Source: a virus. Taken from it: a stretch of DNA of 23,185 nucleotides. The position numbers and the translations under genes were made by a program. Within the stretch, counting starts at the first letter, position 1; each line of letters begins with the position of its first letter. Under the pieces are notes generated by a model, which saw only the letters and a list, made by a program, of their open reading frames with translations, was not told the origin of the DNA and did not search any database. This document shows positions 1 through 9,254 of the stretch, piece after piece. The stretch is from positions 1 to 23,185 of the IMG/VR virus record IMGVR_UViG_3300036719_003541, one strand, 5' to 3'.

Positions 1-462
1 GTCAATATTGAGAGCTGCTGACCATATAGCAATGTCACTTATATAACCATCGAAACCTTCTACTGTATTTGTTCCAATTAAAACTCTAGTTAAACTAGTT
101 GGCGTAACATCAGTCGTATTAGTGCCACTGGAACCTCCATCTCTATAAATTGTTCGTGATGTTGAGGATGAACAAACGAAACAAACATGGTGCCAAGTAT
201 TAATAGTGAATCCACTAGTGGTTTGGGCAATATAATTTACTGTTGTTAATAAATTACCTCTAATAGGATCTGCTACTGCTTGGCCAGCAAATAGCGTACG
301 AAATCCTTGATTAGTAGCTGCTTGCAGCCAAGACATAATTGTCATAGCAACAGTATCATTAGTAGCATAGGCCCATGCGGAAAAAGTTACAGGATAAACA
401 GAAATAGATGGTCCATTACCAGAAATAGATTGTGAGCTTGCTCTAACAAAATTATATGCCAT
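1..462 (-). CDS. LamG/concanavalin A-like lectin-fold virion protein, partial (C-terminal part beyond window)
   Basis: An open frame starts at ATG 462-460 and runs without a stop to the window edge, giving 154 residues. Its start overlaps the stop of the upstream fibre gene by one base (TAATG), which indicates translational coupling. The visible protein has the signature of a LamG/jelly-roll domain: a W-H-H-V strand near residue 90, an I-Y-R-D-G turn (about residues 108-112), an R-V-L-I-G strand and an F-D-G-Y-I-S-D-I-A-I-W strand near the window edge. In that family such domains bind glycans or serve as adhesion modules. Placed last in a row of fibre genes, it is most likely a receptor-binding or fibre-tip protein (inference). 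There is no signal peptide or membrane segment in the visible part. Confidence 0.75.
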   Translation of the reverse strand, partial: MAYNFVRASSQSISGNGPSISVYPVTFSAWAYATNDTVAMTIMSWLQAATNQGFRTLFAGQAVADPIRGNLLTTVNYIAQTTSGFTINTWHHVCFVCSSSTSRTIYRDGGSSGTNTTDVTPTSLTRVLIGTNTVEGFDGYISDIAIWSAALNID

Positions 463-2531
463 TATAGAACACTCCTAACTTCCACAGCAATAAGTTCAGC
501 ATCTCCAGTCATAGTGTCATTAGTAGTATCACTAACATCTCTATAAATTTTGATCCTAAAGAAATCACCAGCAACTAATGAATCTATGGTTGTGCATGTT
601 ATTGTTGTTGTGGTTGGTATTCCGGCGGTGCCGTTAGTAGCAGAATGAGCTTCTGTTGCGGTATCGAATGAATCGGCATCCTCGTCGGTATTCATATCTT
701 CAAATTGAATACCCCAACGACAATTACCACTGGTAGCAGTAGTTGCCATCCAATGAATTCGTACTGAAAGTCCTGATGCTAGATTAGCATTATCTGGTAC
801 AACCCCAACAAATACTGCACTTTCTTCTGTCGTGTCGTCGAAATCTAAAACAGCAATACTGTTTCTCGTATCTAATGTTGCGAATGCGGATGCTGGAGGT
901 TGATTATCTAGAGCTGTAAATAATCTTAAAGTTTTTGTTTTTAATGGAGTTCCTGCGGTCGCAGCACCCTCTGTTATATCTAGATAGTATCCTCTGTTAG
1001 ATCCTGTGGTCTCAAAAATTCGTAATCTATTTTGCCATAAATCTATTGTGAGATTACCACTAATGGAACTATTTGTTGCTGGTTTATTGAGTAATATTTC
1101 TCCACCCTCATCGCCAGATGATTGTGAGCTAATAAATCTATTAGCATTAATATCTGAACTAAATAGACCAGAGCCAATAACATGAAGTTTTGAGGTGGGC
1201 GACGCTGTTCCAATTCCAACATTACCACCACTACTAATTACAAAATCATTTTGATTATATCGTCCACCAATCACTCTATCATCACTAAATACTTCAAACA
1301 CTGGTAACCCAGCATTATTATTAACACTCATAAGAGTGCCACTAAGATTGTCTATAACGCTAAATAATGACCCATTAGTACCCTCAACATTAAATATCAT
1401 ATCCCCACTAGTAGCTGAATACAGATCTAGTAAAGCATTTGGAATTATACCTGTTGTGGTAGAAAACAATCCAGTTCCTATAACATTTAATGTTCCGGAT
1501 GGTAAAGCGGTACCTACACCCAATCTATTATTAGTAGCGTCCCAAAATAATTGACTAGCATCGTGAGCTATTCCGCTACTACTAGTCCAGTATGCTATAT
1601 GATTCGCTGCTCCTGTGCCAGTAACAGGATTTGTTAAAGTATTTTGTTTAGCATTAAGTTGGGTTTGTAGTGCGCTCGTAACACCCTTAACATAACTTAA
1701 TTCGGTTAAGCTTGGATATGTTCCAGTAGCTAGAGAGGTAATATTTTTATTACCGTCAAAACCCGCTATGGTGTTTGCTGTTTGATTATTTATCGTTACA
1801 TTATTACTAAAATAACCACTACCAGTAACATATAGAGCATAGTCATTTACCGGTGAAGCGCCAACACCAACAGAAACTCCTGATCCGCTCCAATTGAAAT
1901 TTGGTTGTCCATAGTTATTAACTAAACTTCTACCGCCCCAACTTACTGAATTGATTCCGTCGCTGCTATTTAGTATAAGTTCTTCACCCTCAAATATAGG
2001 AATATCATTGAAATTTCTAATAAAAACATACTCATCATCCACATCTATATAATCTAAATTTCCTATTCTAGCACTTCCGCTACAAACAAAAGTAGTACCA
2101 TCAAATGTAAGATTCGACTCAGCATTTATGCCAACAGTACTTCCTGTGCTTGTAAGAATTCTATTATTTCCACTATTTGATATGGTTGGTAATAATCCAC
2201 TTACGCTAGAGTTAAAGTCAGTTATATTTGACGAGGTATGGGTATGACCACTAAAACTAACCCCGGTTACACTAACAGTAAAACTATTAGTACTATCATT
2301 ATAGTTTAGATTGATGCCAGTACCAGCAACGAATAGTCCACTGCCTATACGATCATCAACAGCCTCATTGAAATCAGTAATTGAAGAAGCCGTATGAGTA
2401 TGACCACTAATACTGACAACAGTTCCATTAAATGTTAGATTAGTAAAAACACCACTAATAGCGGTAACTATACCACTAACACTAATATTGCCACTACTAG
2501 ATACATTATTTGTACCATAATCAATAGGCAT
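462..2531 (-). CDS. Tail fibre / virion surface protein, 689 aa, with fibre-shaft cassettes and a beta-rich C-terminal domain
   Basis: This is a Gly/Ser/Thr/Asn-rich virion surface protein. The first ~120 residues carry two G-H-T-H-T-(A/S)-S-x-I-T-D-F-N cassettes, followed by R-I-L-T-S-T-G-S-T modules that recur in the 1700-residue fibre. The middle has repeated 'N-R-L-G-V-G-T-A-L-P-S-G-T-L-N-V-I-G-T-G' type segments, typical of trimeric phage fibre shafts. The last ~150 residues (from about T-L-D-T-R-N-S) form a beta-rich domain that I recognise as a recurrent C-terminal module of environmental phage structural proteins. An AAGGAT SD precedes the start. The stop overlaps the LamG-like gene. 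There are no chaperone or endosialidase motifs. The likely role is host attachment as part of the tail fibre or head decoration; which of the two cannot be decided from sequence. Confidence 0.75.
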   Translation of the reverse strand: MPIDYGTNNVSSSGNISVSGIVTAISGVFTNLTFNGTVVSISGHTHTASSITDFNEAVDDRIGSGLFVAGTGINLNYNDSTNSFTVSVTGVSFSGHTHTSSNITDFNSSVSGLLPTISNSGNNRILTSTGSTVGINAESNLTFDGTTFVCSGSARIGNLDYIDVDDEYVFIRNFNDIPIFEGEELILNSSDGINSVSWGGRSLVNNYGQPNFNWSGSGVSVGVGASPVNDYALYVTGSGYFSNNVTINNQTANTIAGFDGNKNITSLATGTYPSLTELSYVKGVTSALQTQLNAKQNTLTNPVTGTGAANHIAYWTSSSGIAHDASQLFWDATNNRLGVGTALPSGTLNVIGTGLFSTTTGIIPNALLDLYSATSGDMIFNVEGTNGSLFSVIDNLSGTLMSVNNNAGLPVFEVFSDDRVIGGRYNQNDFVISSGGNVGIGTASPTSKLHVIGSGLFSSDINANRFISSQSSGDEGGEILLNKPATNSSISGNLTIDLWQNRLRIFETTGSNRGYYLDITEGAATAGTPLKTKTLRLFTALDNQPPASAFATLDTRNSIAVLDFDDTTEESAVFVGVVPDNANLASGLSVRIHWMATTATSGNCRWGIQFEDMNTDEDADSFDTATEAHSATNGTAGIPTTTTITCTTIDSLVAGDFFRIKIYRDVSDTTNDTMTGDAELIAVEVRSVL

Positions 2532-2541
2532 ATTTTAATCC

Positions 2542-2898
2542 TTATTCTGGAGAAACTGGCGTTTCTGGCTCAACTATAGTAACGGTACCATCTTCATTTA
2601 TTATAAAGTTACCAACTAGATCAACTCCTTCGGCTATGGCTTCTGGTTTAACGGTAGCAATAAGTTGGCCGAGCTTGTGATGCAACTCAAAAACTTCTTT
2701 AGCGTCTTCCCCCAATTCAGCAGCAATCTCTGATGGGGTGGCGCCCATACCATTTTTCCAAAATATTTGAGCACCCTGATTAAAAGATTGAACCATTTGT
2801 TGATAAGTTTGTTTGGTCATTTGAATTAAACGATTAGCGGCCATTTTAGCTTTGGGAATTTCTATTCTGTCTGGCCTGTTGTTGTCTAATATACTCAT
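2542..2898 (-). CDS. Hypothetical protein, 118 aa, in fibre cluster
   Basis: A soluble protein with a mostly helical N-terminal two thirds (about residues 15-85, rich in Gln, Met, Lys and Glu) and a short beta-type C-terminus ending in Pro/Glu/Val (V-E-P-E-T-P-V-S-P-E). The start sits one base after the stop of the sulfotransferase gene, with a GGAA-type SD inside that gene's end, so the two are co-translated. A segment 'A-T-P-S-E-I-A-A-E-L-G' looks like a helix-turn-helix half but no full DNA-binding domain is evident. Small proteins of this kind often follow fibre genes in aquatic phages and may be fibre assembly or virion proteins (inference). I assign no function. Confidence 0.6.
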   Translation of the reverse strand: MSILDNNRPDRIEIPKAKMAANRLIQMTKQTYQQMVQSFNQGAQIFWKNGMGATPSEIAAELGEDAKEVFELHHKLGQLIATVKPEAIAEGVDLVGNFIINEDGTVTIVEPETPVSPE

Positions 2899-2899
2899 T

Positions 2900-3700
2900 T
2901 TAATTTTTCCATAATTCTAGATTACTATATTTTTCTACTAAAAATTTACCTAATATTTTATCACTATCATGGGGAACAGGAACTACTACTGGTTTGATTT
3001 TGTGCAAATCTTGGATTCTATGAACTCCTTCGTCATCCTCCTGAGTGTATTGTTCCACATTATTAAAGTTGTGTTGATAGTAGGGTAATTCTAAATAATC
3101 ATACACCATTTTGAGGGTCTGCGTTGGCTGGCTAGTTAATTGGTCAAATTCCACAAAAAGAAGATCGTTCTGATAGCCTCTAGTAATAGTATCTTTTACT
3201 CTGTTGTATGCTAGTCCTACTGGTTGACCAGCACTAGCCCAAATATCACAGCGTCCCTCCACAGTTTGACTCTTGATATAATCACCCTGTTCAAAGTTCC
3301 ACTGACTTTGACCAGTACTTTTTCTCCATAGTTTTTCAAAACTACTTAGTATTTCTGTAATATTACGCACCGGGACTATAATTTTAGGGGTTGAACCATT
3401 TATAAATTCAATCATTTCTATCAAAGAAAGCCATCCTCTACCCTTATCAATAATAGTATTTTTATCTGTTGAATGATAATTATTTAATATAGAGTTTAGT
3501 ACTCTCTTTAGTTGATTATAATCCACACCTTCCGCTTGATGCTCAATCAGTTTATCCCACTGATTTCTAACACCAAACAAAACATCGTGACAGCCACTTG
3601 TTGCTTTGCTAACAAAAACGTTGTCATTTTGGGCTAATATATTACAAAGTAAGGTGCTTCCAGATCTTGGAAGTCCGCTAATAAAAAAGAACTTTTTCAT
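2900..3700 (-). CDS. Sulfotransferase-family protein (PAPS-dependent type), 266 aa
   Basis: The N-terminus reads F-F-I-S-G-L-P-R-S-G-S-T-L-L (residues 5-18). This is the P-loop-like 5'-phosphosulfate-binding loop of sulfotransferases that use 3'-phosphoadenosine 5'-phosphosulfate. A second family signature, I-I-V-P-V-R-N-I-T-E-I-L-S-S-F (about 106-121), corresponds to the 3'-phosphate-binding Arg/Ser segment. The length fits a single complete catalytic domain and no signal peptide or membrane helix is seen. An AGGAG SD lies 6 bases before the start. It lies between the giant fibre and the 118-aa gene, in the same operon. The acceptor is unknown; candidates are a virion glycan, a tyrosine on a fibre, or a host surface polysaccharide (inference). 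Family assignment is firm; the role is not. Confidence 0.8.
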   Translation of the reverse strand: MKKFFFISGLPRSGSTLLCNILAQNDNVFVSKATSGCHDVLFGVRNQWDKLIEHQAEGVDYNQLKRVLNSILNNYHSTDKNTIIDKGRGWLSLIEMIEFINGSTPKIIVPVRNITEILSSFEKLWRKSTGQSQWNFEQGDYIKSQTVEGRCDIWASAGQPVGLAYNRVKDTITRGYQNDLLFVEFDQLTSQPTQTLKMVYDYLELPYYQHNFNNVEQYTQEDDEGVHRIQDLHKIKPVVVPVPHDSDKILGKFLVEKYSNLELWKN

Positions 3701-3747
3701 ATTGTCTCCTGTTGTATCAGATCCTTATCCTATAATACTCATAAACA

Positions 3748-6700
3748 TCATGGTGTACCATAACTAACTTGAGAGATATCCACAACTGCTACCCAGCGAA
3801 TATTTTTACTAGTTAATCCGGTTACTCTTATTTCTAATGCTTCGTTAGTATCATCAGCAACCACACTAGCACTTGCGCTATTCATGGCGGTTTCTTTCCA
3901 ACTTTCTTCTATTAAACTACCAACTAATGTTGTGCTGTTAGCGGCGTTTCGTCGTATAACTCCTCGATATATCCAGCCAGCGGCAACATTATCAGTATCA
4001 TTATATGCGCTCAATTTGATTTCGAATGTCCAAGTTGTTTCTGCTGGTAGTGTTAATAGTTCTTGAGCTGTTACCCCAATCGCTCCGTTTAGTGTTAATC
4101 TGCTACTAGTAACAGTTAATGAATGAGTTCCACTTTGAGTTCCGCTAGTATTAACAGCACTTCCGCCCGCACTTGTACTAACCCTAAAGGCATTGGCGCT
4201 GATACCAGAACTAATAACATGGTAGGTTGTGGTAGTATTTAATCCTGTTGGTAAACTTCCTGTGGTGCTTAGTGTTATGGTATCTCCAGCTTTTAAGTTG
4301 TGATTACTTTTTGTAAATACTGCTGGACTAGCTATGCTAACAGTAAACGTTCCGCTTAGTGTTGATGTTCTTGCTAATAGTACTGTGTGCTGAGCATCAC
4401 CATTATTAGCAAAGCGTCCTGCCGCGTGACACAATTCGCCGTATTTTGTTGCTGCTGCTCTAAATCCGCCAGGAACGGTGCTGTAGTAGCCGCTGCTGGT
4501 GTTGTTATGTCCCCCACCAACTGTGCTGTAGAAGTTGCTGGCAGTGTTTTGATATCCCCCGCCAACTGTGCTTTTGTTTCCGCTGCTGGTGTTGTCATAT
4601 CCCCCGCCCACGGTGCTGTAGTTGTTGCTGCTGGTGTTGCCATTTCCCCCGCCAACGGTGCTAGCGAATCCGCTGCTGGTGTTGTTAAGTCCCCCGCCAA
4701 CGGTGCTGTAGTTGTTGCTGCTGGTGTTGATTCTTCCCCCGCCCACGGTGCTGTAGGTGCCGCTGCTGGTGTTGTATTTTCCCCCGCCAACTGTGCTGTA
4801 GAGGTTGATGCTGGTGTTGCTTCCTCCCCCGCCAACTGTGCTGTAGTATCCGCTGCTGGTGTTGCTATTTCCCCCGCCAACGGTGCTAGCGAATCCGCTG
4901 CTGGTGTTTTCATACCCCCCGCCAACTGTGCTTTTGTTTCCGCTGCTGGTGTTGCTACTTCCCCCGCCCACGGTGCTGTAGTTGTTGCTGCTGGTGTTGT
5001 TATATCCCCCGCCAATAACACTATAATTTCCACCAGCCACCATGGTGCCGCTAGATCGCACAGTTTGCCAATCAACAGCATATTCTCCCCTAGCGTTTCC
5101 GCCACTATCACGCTGTAATGCTCCAGTACCACTTGGTTGTATAATAATACTACCATTAGAGTTTGTGCTACTAATAGTATTACCGTCTAGTCTTAGATTA
5201 TCAACAGTTACGGCTCCGCTAACTGCTAGTGTGGTTCCATCAAAAGTAGCATTAGTTTCAGCATCAATGCCAGTGGTTGTGCTGTCTCTACTAGTTAATA
5301 TTCTATTGTTTGCAGGATTGCTTATGAGTCCTGTGACACTGACAGCGAAGCTGTTGCTACCATCATTATAATTTAAATTAATACCAGTTCCGGCCGCAAA
5401 TAATCCTGATCCTATGCGGTCATCAACAGCCTCATTAAAGTCTGTTATTTGTGATGCTATGTGGGTATGTCCACTAACGCTAACAGGAGTAGTGTTAACA
5501 TAAAGATTTGTAAATTTGCCACTACCAGCAGCAATTAGATTTTGTGTGTATGTTGTGTCTGGTTGTACTCCGGTAAGATTACTACCTAAAATAAATACAT
5601 TATTATATCCTCCATCATTATTATATTCTCCTCCAATTATTGAACTAAAATTTCCACTAATATTATTAAGAGATCCTGCTCCTATAAAAGAGTAGTCTCC
5701 ACTAACACTATTTCTATCTCCGCCAACAACAGCAGAATAAGCTCCTAAAGCTTTATTTGTTGTTCCACCAGCTATAACAGAAACAAGGCCATCCGTATAG
5801 TTGCTATTTCCACCCGCTATAACATTCTCTTGTCCAGCCGCTCTGTTGTATGTTCCTCCACCTATAACACTCCATGGCCCAGAAGCTACTTGATTATTAT
5901 TAAATCTCTCTGTCTGCCAGTCAACAGCATAGGAACCTCTGGTATTTCCACCACTATCTCTTTGTAATGCTCCGCTACCACTTGGAGTTATAATAATGTT
6001 ACCATCAGTATTAGTGGAACTAATAGTATTTCCATCTATTCTTAAATTATCAACATTTAATATTGGTCCGATATTAACGCTATTATTAAAAGCATTAAGA
6101 TTTAAACTACCGCTCTCAGCAAGAATACTTAGATCATAATCGGCTAAAGAGTAAATTTCATTAACATTAGCTGAAGGACCATTTCCATTATAATTTTCGG
6201 TATTATAAGAACCTATAATTAATTTATTGGATGATCCACCAGCGCTTCTTAATTTAATTTCTGTAGGATAGTCTTCGGCTGTTTCATTTGTAATTATTAA
6301 TGTTGGATTATTAGTTCCAAATATTGTTACTCCTCCACTACCAGCAGCAGCAGAATATTCCGACGTGTCAATAAAGAGTTGATCAACATTAATACCTAAA
6401 TAGTGTTTATTGTTTGTTGGTGTTTCTGCAAATATAACGTTATTATCTATTTTAACTTTATCAACTATTAATACCCCGCTAACAGCTAATGTGGTTCCAT
6501 CAAACGTAGCGTTGCTTTCAGCATCAATACCTGTGGTTGTGTTGTCTCTACTAGTCAATATTCTATTATTGGTTGGGTTATTAACTAGACCAGTAACGCT
6601 AACCGTGAAAATATTTCCAGCATCATTGTAATTTAGATTGATACCAGTTCCAGCAACAAACAATCCGCTACCAATCCTATCGTCTATGGCCTCATTAAAA

Positions 6701-8850
6701 TCTGTTATCTGAGAGGCTGTGTGTGTATGACCACTAATGCTAACTCCGATACCATTAACTAATAATGTAGTAAAGTTTCCACTACTACTAGGAACCCAAT
6801 AGTCTGTAGCAGAATTGTATTGTAAAAATTGACCATTAGTAGCACCACTAACAGCCACATCATGATTATCATTTAAATGACCATAACTTATGGGTCTTAC
6901 AAATATTTTACCATTATTAGCAGCATCAAGAATTATGGCGGCGGAGATACTATGTTTGGGTTCGTTCTTAGTGAGTTTACCCGCTACGGTTGGATGCACA
7001 TACAATATATCTCCATTAGCCCATGTTTCATCGCCCACAGCAATATTGCTAACAACATTTCCACGAGTATCAATATTATTTACATGACCAAAATGAATAA
7101 CGTAACCATTATTATTATCATTTATGTTTTCATAAACCAGCCCCATAAATCTTACTTCTCTGACACTACCATTAGCGGTATATAAGCTTGGCTCTATAAT
7201 ACCATTAGCGTGAACTCCACTAGCCATAACGGCCTGACCTTTGTATAGAACGCCACCTGTCTCGTTTCTAACTCTAAACATTTCATGTTCACCAAGATTT
7301 ATAATAGCAGTATCTGTTAGAGCTATATCAACAGTGCCCTCAGTATCATTCCAAGCCATTTGTCCTTGTAATAGTGTTGGTTCTATATTGGTATTAAAAT
7401 ATAAAACATCTAAATTGCCAGTATTAGCAACAAGATTTCCGCTAATAGCTAATAGAGAACCATTAAACGTAAGATTGGTTTCGGCATTAACGCCAGTTGT
7501 GGTTCCATCACTAGTTAATATCCTATTATCTGCATAATTAGTTATAGACGGAATGCCTCCTTGTATACCTTGAACTCCTTGACTTCCTTGTATGCCATCT
7601 AAGCCCTGACTGCCAATAGTTCCTTGTATACCCTGGATTCCTTGAGTTCCTTGCAGACCCTGGGTTCCTTGAGAACCAATCTGTCCTTGTGCTCCTATAG
7701 TTCCTTGTACTCCTTGTGTTCCTTGAGCACCTTGACTGCCTTGGATACCTGTCTGTCCCTGAATGCCTTGCTCTCCTTGTATTCCCTGTGTTCCTTGAGA
7801 GCCTTGAGATCCAACACTCCCTTGGCTTCCCACAGATCCCTGAGAGCCAGTGGTGCCTTGGATTCCCTGAGTACCCTGATTGCCTACGCTACCTTGAGTT
7901 CCTTGACTTCCTTGGCTTCCAATTGTTCCTTGAGTACCTTGACTACCCTGTAATCCTTGAGAGCCTTGACTACCAGTGTTTCCTTGGCTTCCAGTAACAC
8001 CCTGGATCCCCTGAGTTCCTTGGGTACCTTGAGTACCTTGTGTACCATTAGATCCTTGGGCGCCAGTGTTGCCCTGTATGCCTTGAGTACCCTGAGTTCC
8101 TTGAACACCTTGTATACCCTGATTTCCCTGTATGCCTAATAAGCCCTGAGTGCCTTGATTGCCTTGAACGCCTTGAACGCCTTGTGTTCCTTGAATTCCA
8201 ACAGATCCTTGAGTACCAGTATTGCCCTGAATTCCTTGAGCTCCTTGGATTCCTTGTGTTCCTTGGTTACCAACTAACCCTTGTATGCCTGTAGTTCCTT
8301 GATTTCCTTGAACACCTTGTATTCCCTGGATACCTTGTATGCCAAGAGAGCCTTGTACACCTTGAGTACCTTGTGTTCCTTGGTTTCCTTGTACTCCTTG
8401 AGTTCCTTGGACCCCTTGAATTCCTTGAATTCCTTGAGTTCCTTGAGTCCCCTGGATTCCCTGAGTCCCTTGACGACCTTGAACTCCTTGAGTTCCTTGA
8501 ATACCATAAAATCCTTGTATTCCAGTTGTTCCTTGAGGACCCTGTATGCCTTGTATGCCTTGAGCGCCCGCTCCAGGAGGACCTTGTTGTCCTTCGTTAA
8601 TTGTTACTACAGAATTAGATATTTCCGTAGTAGCAACAGATATTGTTGATGATTCTGTTGGTTGTATAGTAACAACATTAATTTCAGCATCATCTAATGA
8701 TATATTTTGGCTTTCAGAGCCAAGTTCAGAAACAGACACATTATTAGTTGATCCAACACCTTCTGTGACCTCAAGATTATTTGAGTTCGGTTGATCAACA
8801 TTTATGGTGTATGTTTCACCATTAAGCGTTACTATCGTAATAGTGCTCAT
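3748..8850 (-). CDS. Giant tail fibre-like protein, 1700 aa, with collagen-like and YadA-head-like repeats
   Basis: The protein is modular. Residues 1-86 form a Ser/Thr/Asn-rich beta-type head. Residues ~87-431 are an uninterrupted Gly-X-Y collagen-like stretch dominated by G-I-Q, G-T-Q, G-V-Q and G-S-Q triplets. Next comes a region with 'V-R-N-E-T-G-G-V-L-Y-K-G-Q-A-V' seen in many phage fibre proteins, then two copies of a G-H-T-H-T-A-S-Q-I-T-D-F-N-E cassette with R-I-L-T-S-R-D modules. There are two arrays of YadA-like head repeats: an imperfect one (DNA ~5580-5890) and a near-perfect one of 15-residue units S-T-V-G-G-G-x-x-N-T-S-S (DNA ~4465-5030), capped by S-T-V-P-G-G. The last ~250 residues are a beta-rich C-terminal domain. 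All of these elements are trimerising fibre folds, so a long trimeric fibre is expected. The start overlaps the previous stop (TAATG). Confidence 0.85.
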   Translation of the reverse strand: MSTITIVTLNGETYTINVDQPNSNNLEVTEGVGSTNNVSVSELGSESQNISLDDAEINVVTIQPTESSTISVATTEISNSVVTINEGQQGPPGAGAQGIQGIQGPQGTTGIQGFYGIQGTQGVQGRQGTQGIQGTQGTQGIQGIQGVQGTQGVQGNQGTQGTQGVQGSLGIQGIQGIQGVQGNQGTTGIQGLVGNQGTQGIQGAQGIQGNTGTQGSVGIQGTQGVQGVQGNQGTQGLLGIQGNQGIQGVQGTQGTQGIQGNTGAQGSNGTQGTQGTQGTQGIQGVTGSQGNTGSQGSQGLQGSQGTQGTIGSQGSQGTQGSVGNQGTQGIQGTTGSQGSVGSQGSVGSQGSQGTQGIQGEQGIQGQTGIQGSQGAQGTQGVQGTIGAQGQIGSQGTQGLQGTQGIQGIQGTIGSQGLDGIQGSQGVQGIQGGIPSITNYADNRILTSDGTTTGVNAETNLTFNGSLLAISGNLVANTGNLDVLYFNTNIEPTLLQGQMAWNDTEGTVDIALTDTAIINLGEHEMFRVRNETGGVLYKGQAVMASGVHANGIIEPSLYTANGSVREVRFMGLVYENINDNNNGYVIHFGHVNNIDTRGNVVSNIAVGDETWANGDILYVHPTVAGKLTKNEPKHSISAAIILDAANNGKIFVRPISYGHLNDNHDVAVSGATNGQFLQYNSATDYWVPSSSGNFTTLLVNGIGVSISGHTHTASQITDFNEAIDDRIGSGLFVAGTGINLNYNDAGNIFTVSVTGLVNNPTNNRILTSRDNTTTGIDAESNATFDGTTLAVSGVLIVDKVKIDNNVIFAETPTNNKHYLGINVDQLFIDTSEYSAAAGSGGVTIFGTNNPTLIITNETAEDYPTEIKLRSAGGSSNKLIIGSYNTENYNGNGPSANVNEIYSLADYDLSILAESGSLNLNAFNNSVNIGPILNVDNLRIDGNTISSTNTDGNIIITPSGSGALQRDSGGNTRGSYAVDWQTERFNNNQVASGPWSVIGGGTYNRAAGQENVIAGGNSNYTDGLVSVIAGGTTNKALGAYSAVVGGDRNSVSGDYSFIGAGSLNNISGNFSSIIGGEYNNDGGYNNVFILGSNLTGVQPDTTYTQNLIAAGSGKFTNLYVNTTPVSVSGHTHIASQITDFNEAVDDRIGSGLFAAGTGINLNYNDGSNSFAVSVTGLISNPANNRILTSRDSTTTGIDAETNATFDGTTLAVSGAVTVDNLRLDGNTISSTNSNGSIIIQPSGTGALQRDSGGNARGEYAVDWQTVRSSGTMVAGGNYSVIGGGYNNTSSNNYSTVGGGSSNTSSGNKSTVGGGYENTSSGFASTVGGGNSNTSSGYYSTVGGGGSNTSINLYSTVGGGKYNTSSGTYSTVGGGRINTSSNNYSTVGGGLNNTSSGFASTVGGGNGNTSSNNYSTVGGGYDNTSSGNKSTVGGGYQNTASNFYSTVGGGHNNTSSGYYSTVPGGFRAAATKYGELCHAAGRFANNGDAQHTVLLARTSTLSGTFTVSIASPAVFTKSNHNLKAGDTITLSTTGSLPTGLNTTTTYHVISSGISANAFRVSTSAGGSAVNTSGTQSGTHSLTVTSSRLTLNGAIGVTAQELLTLPAETTWTFEIKLSAYNDTDNVAAGWIYRGVIRRNAANSTTLVGSLIEESWKETAMNSASASVVADDTNEALEIRVTGLTSKNIRWVAVVDISQVSYGTP
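4465..5030 (-). repeat. YadA-head-like 45-bp coding repeat array
   Basis: About 12 near-identical 45-bp units coding for the 15-residue pattern S-T-V-G-G-G-x-x-N-T-S-S-x-x-Y. Variation is limited to the two x positions after GGG and the last residues. An older, diverged array of the same type lies at ~5580-5890. Confidence 0.9.
7555..8592 (-). repeat. Collagen-like Gly-X-Y coding repeat
   Basis: About 1 kb of 9-base-periodic sequence (forward strand 'CCTTG' every 9 bases) coding for roughly 115 Gly-X-Y triplets, mostly with Gln in Y. The frame has no interruption. Confidence 0.95.
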
Positions 8851-9254
8851 TAAACACCAGCACAGCTAATTTTCGTAATCTCAGGTTCTACAGTAATTGT
8901 GCCTTGTAATAATCTTATAACTTGCGGACCTCCGCCACTATAAAATACAGCATAAGATTCTAATTCCATATCATAATTAGCCGATGTGAAGTCGTATCCT
9001 GCTGTGATACTAGCTGGTAATTTAAAATTAATAATACCACTACTTAATGGTGATCCAAATTCAAATAAATATAAACCACTATTTGTATTAGTAGTAGTAA
9101 ATTGATATGTATTATTATTATTTGCGTTCCACTGCATTCTAGCACACTGGAATCCGGATAGATTTATTGGCACTCCACTAGAATCCGCATATGTTAAGCT
9201 AAGACCAAAAGAGGCCCCTTGTTCTATAGTAAAATTATAAGTTCCTGCTGGCAT
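8850..9254 (-). CDS. Small virion protein, 134 aa, BppU N-terminal-like
   Basis: The start G-T-Y-N-F-T-I-E-Q-G-A-S-F-G-L-S-L-T-Y followed by 'G-V-P-I-N-L-S-G-F' and a beta-sandwich-like remainder resembles the small baseplate/fibre-anchoring proteins with a BppU N-terminal-type domain that are common in tailed phages. It is all beta-type, with no membrane or signal segment. It lies between the 173-aa neck-type gene and the giant fibre, and its stop overlaps the fibre start, so it may anchor or initiate the fibre (inference). AGAGGT SD about 7 bases before the ATG. Family resemblance is by eye only. Confidence 0.6.
   Translation of the reverse strand: MPAGTYNFTIEQGASFGLSLTYADSSGVPINLSGFQCARMQWNANNNNTYQFTTTNTNSGLYLFEFGSPLSSGIINFKLPASITAGYDFTSANYDMELESYAVFYSGGGPQVIRLLQGTITVEPEITKISCAGV

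Noticed and set aside
4374-5156. Long open frames in other frames (both strands) over the YadA-like repeats, up to 260 codons
   Set aside because: The 45-bp period is a multiple of three, so an open unit stays open in every frame. The products are low-complexity Ala/Thr repeats without an SD, and lie inside a clear fibre gene.
7555-8592. Periodic repeats considered as a CRISPR array
   Set aside because: Units are contiguous and in frame, with no unique spacers and no cas genes.
7624-8649. Several Leu/Ser-rich open frames over the collagen repeat on both strands
   Set aside because: Shadows of the 9-base periodic Gly-X-Y coding repeat.
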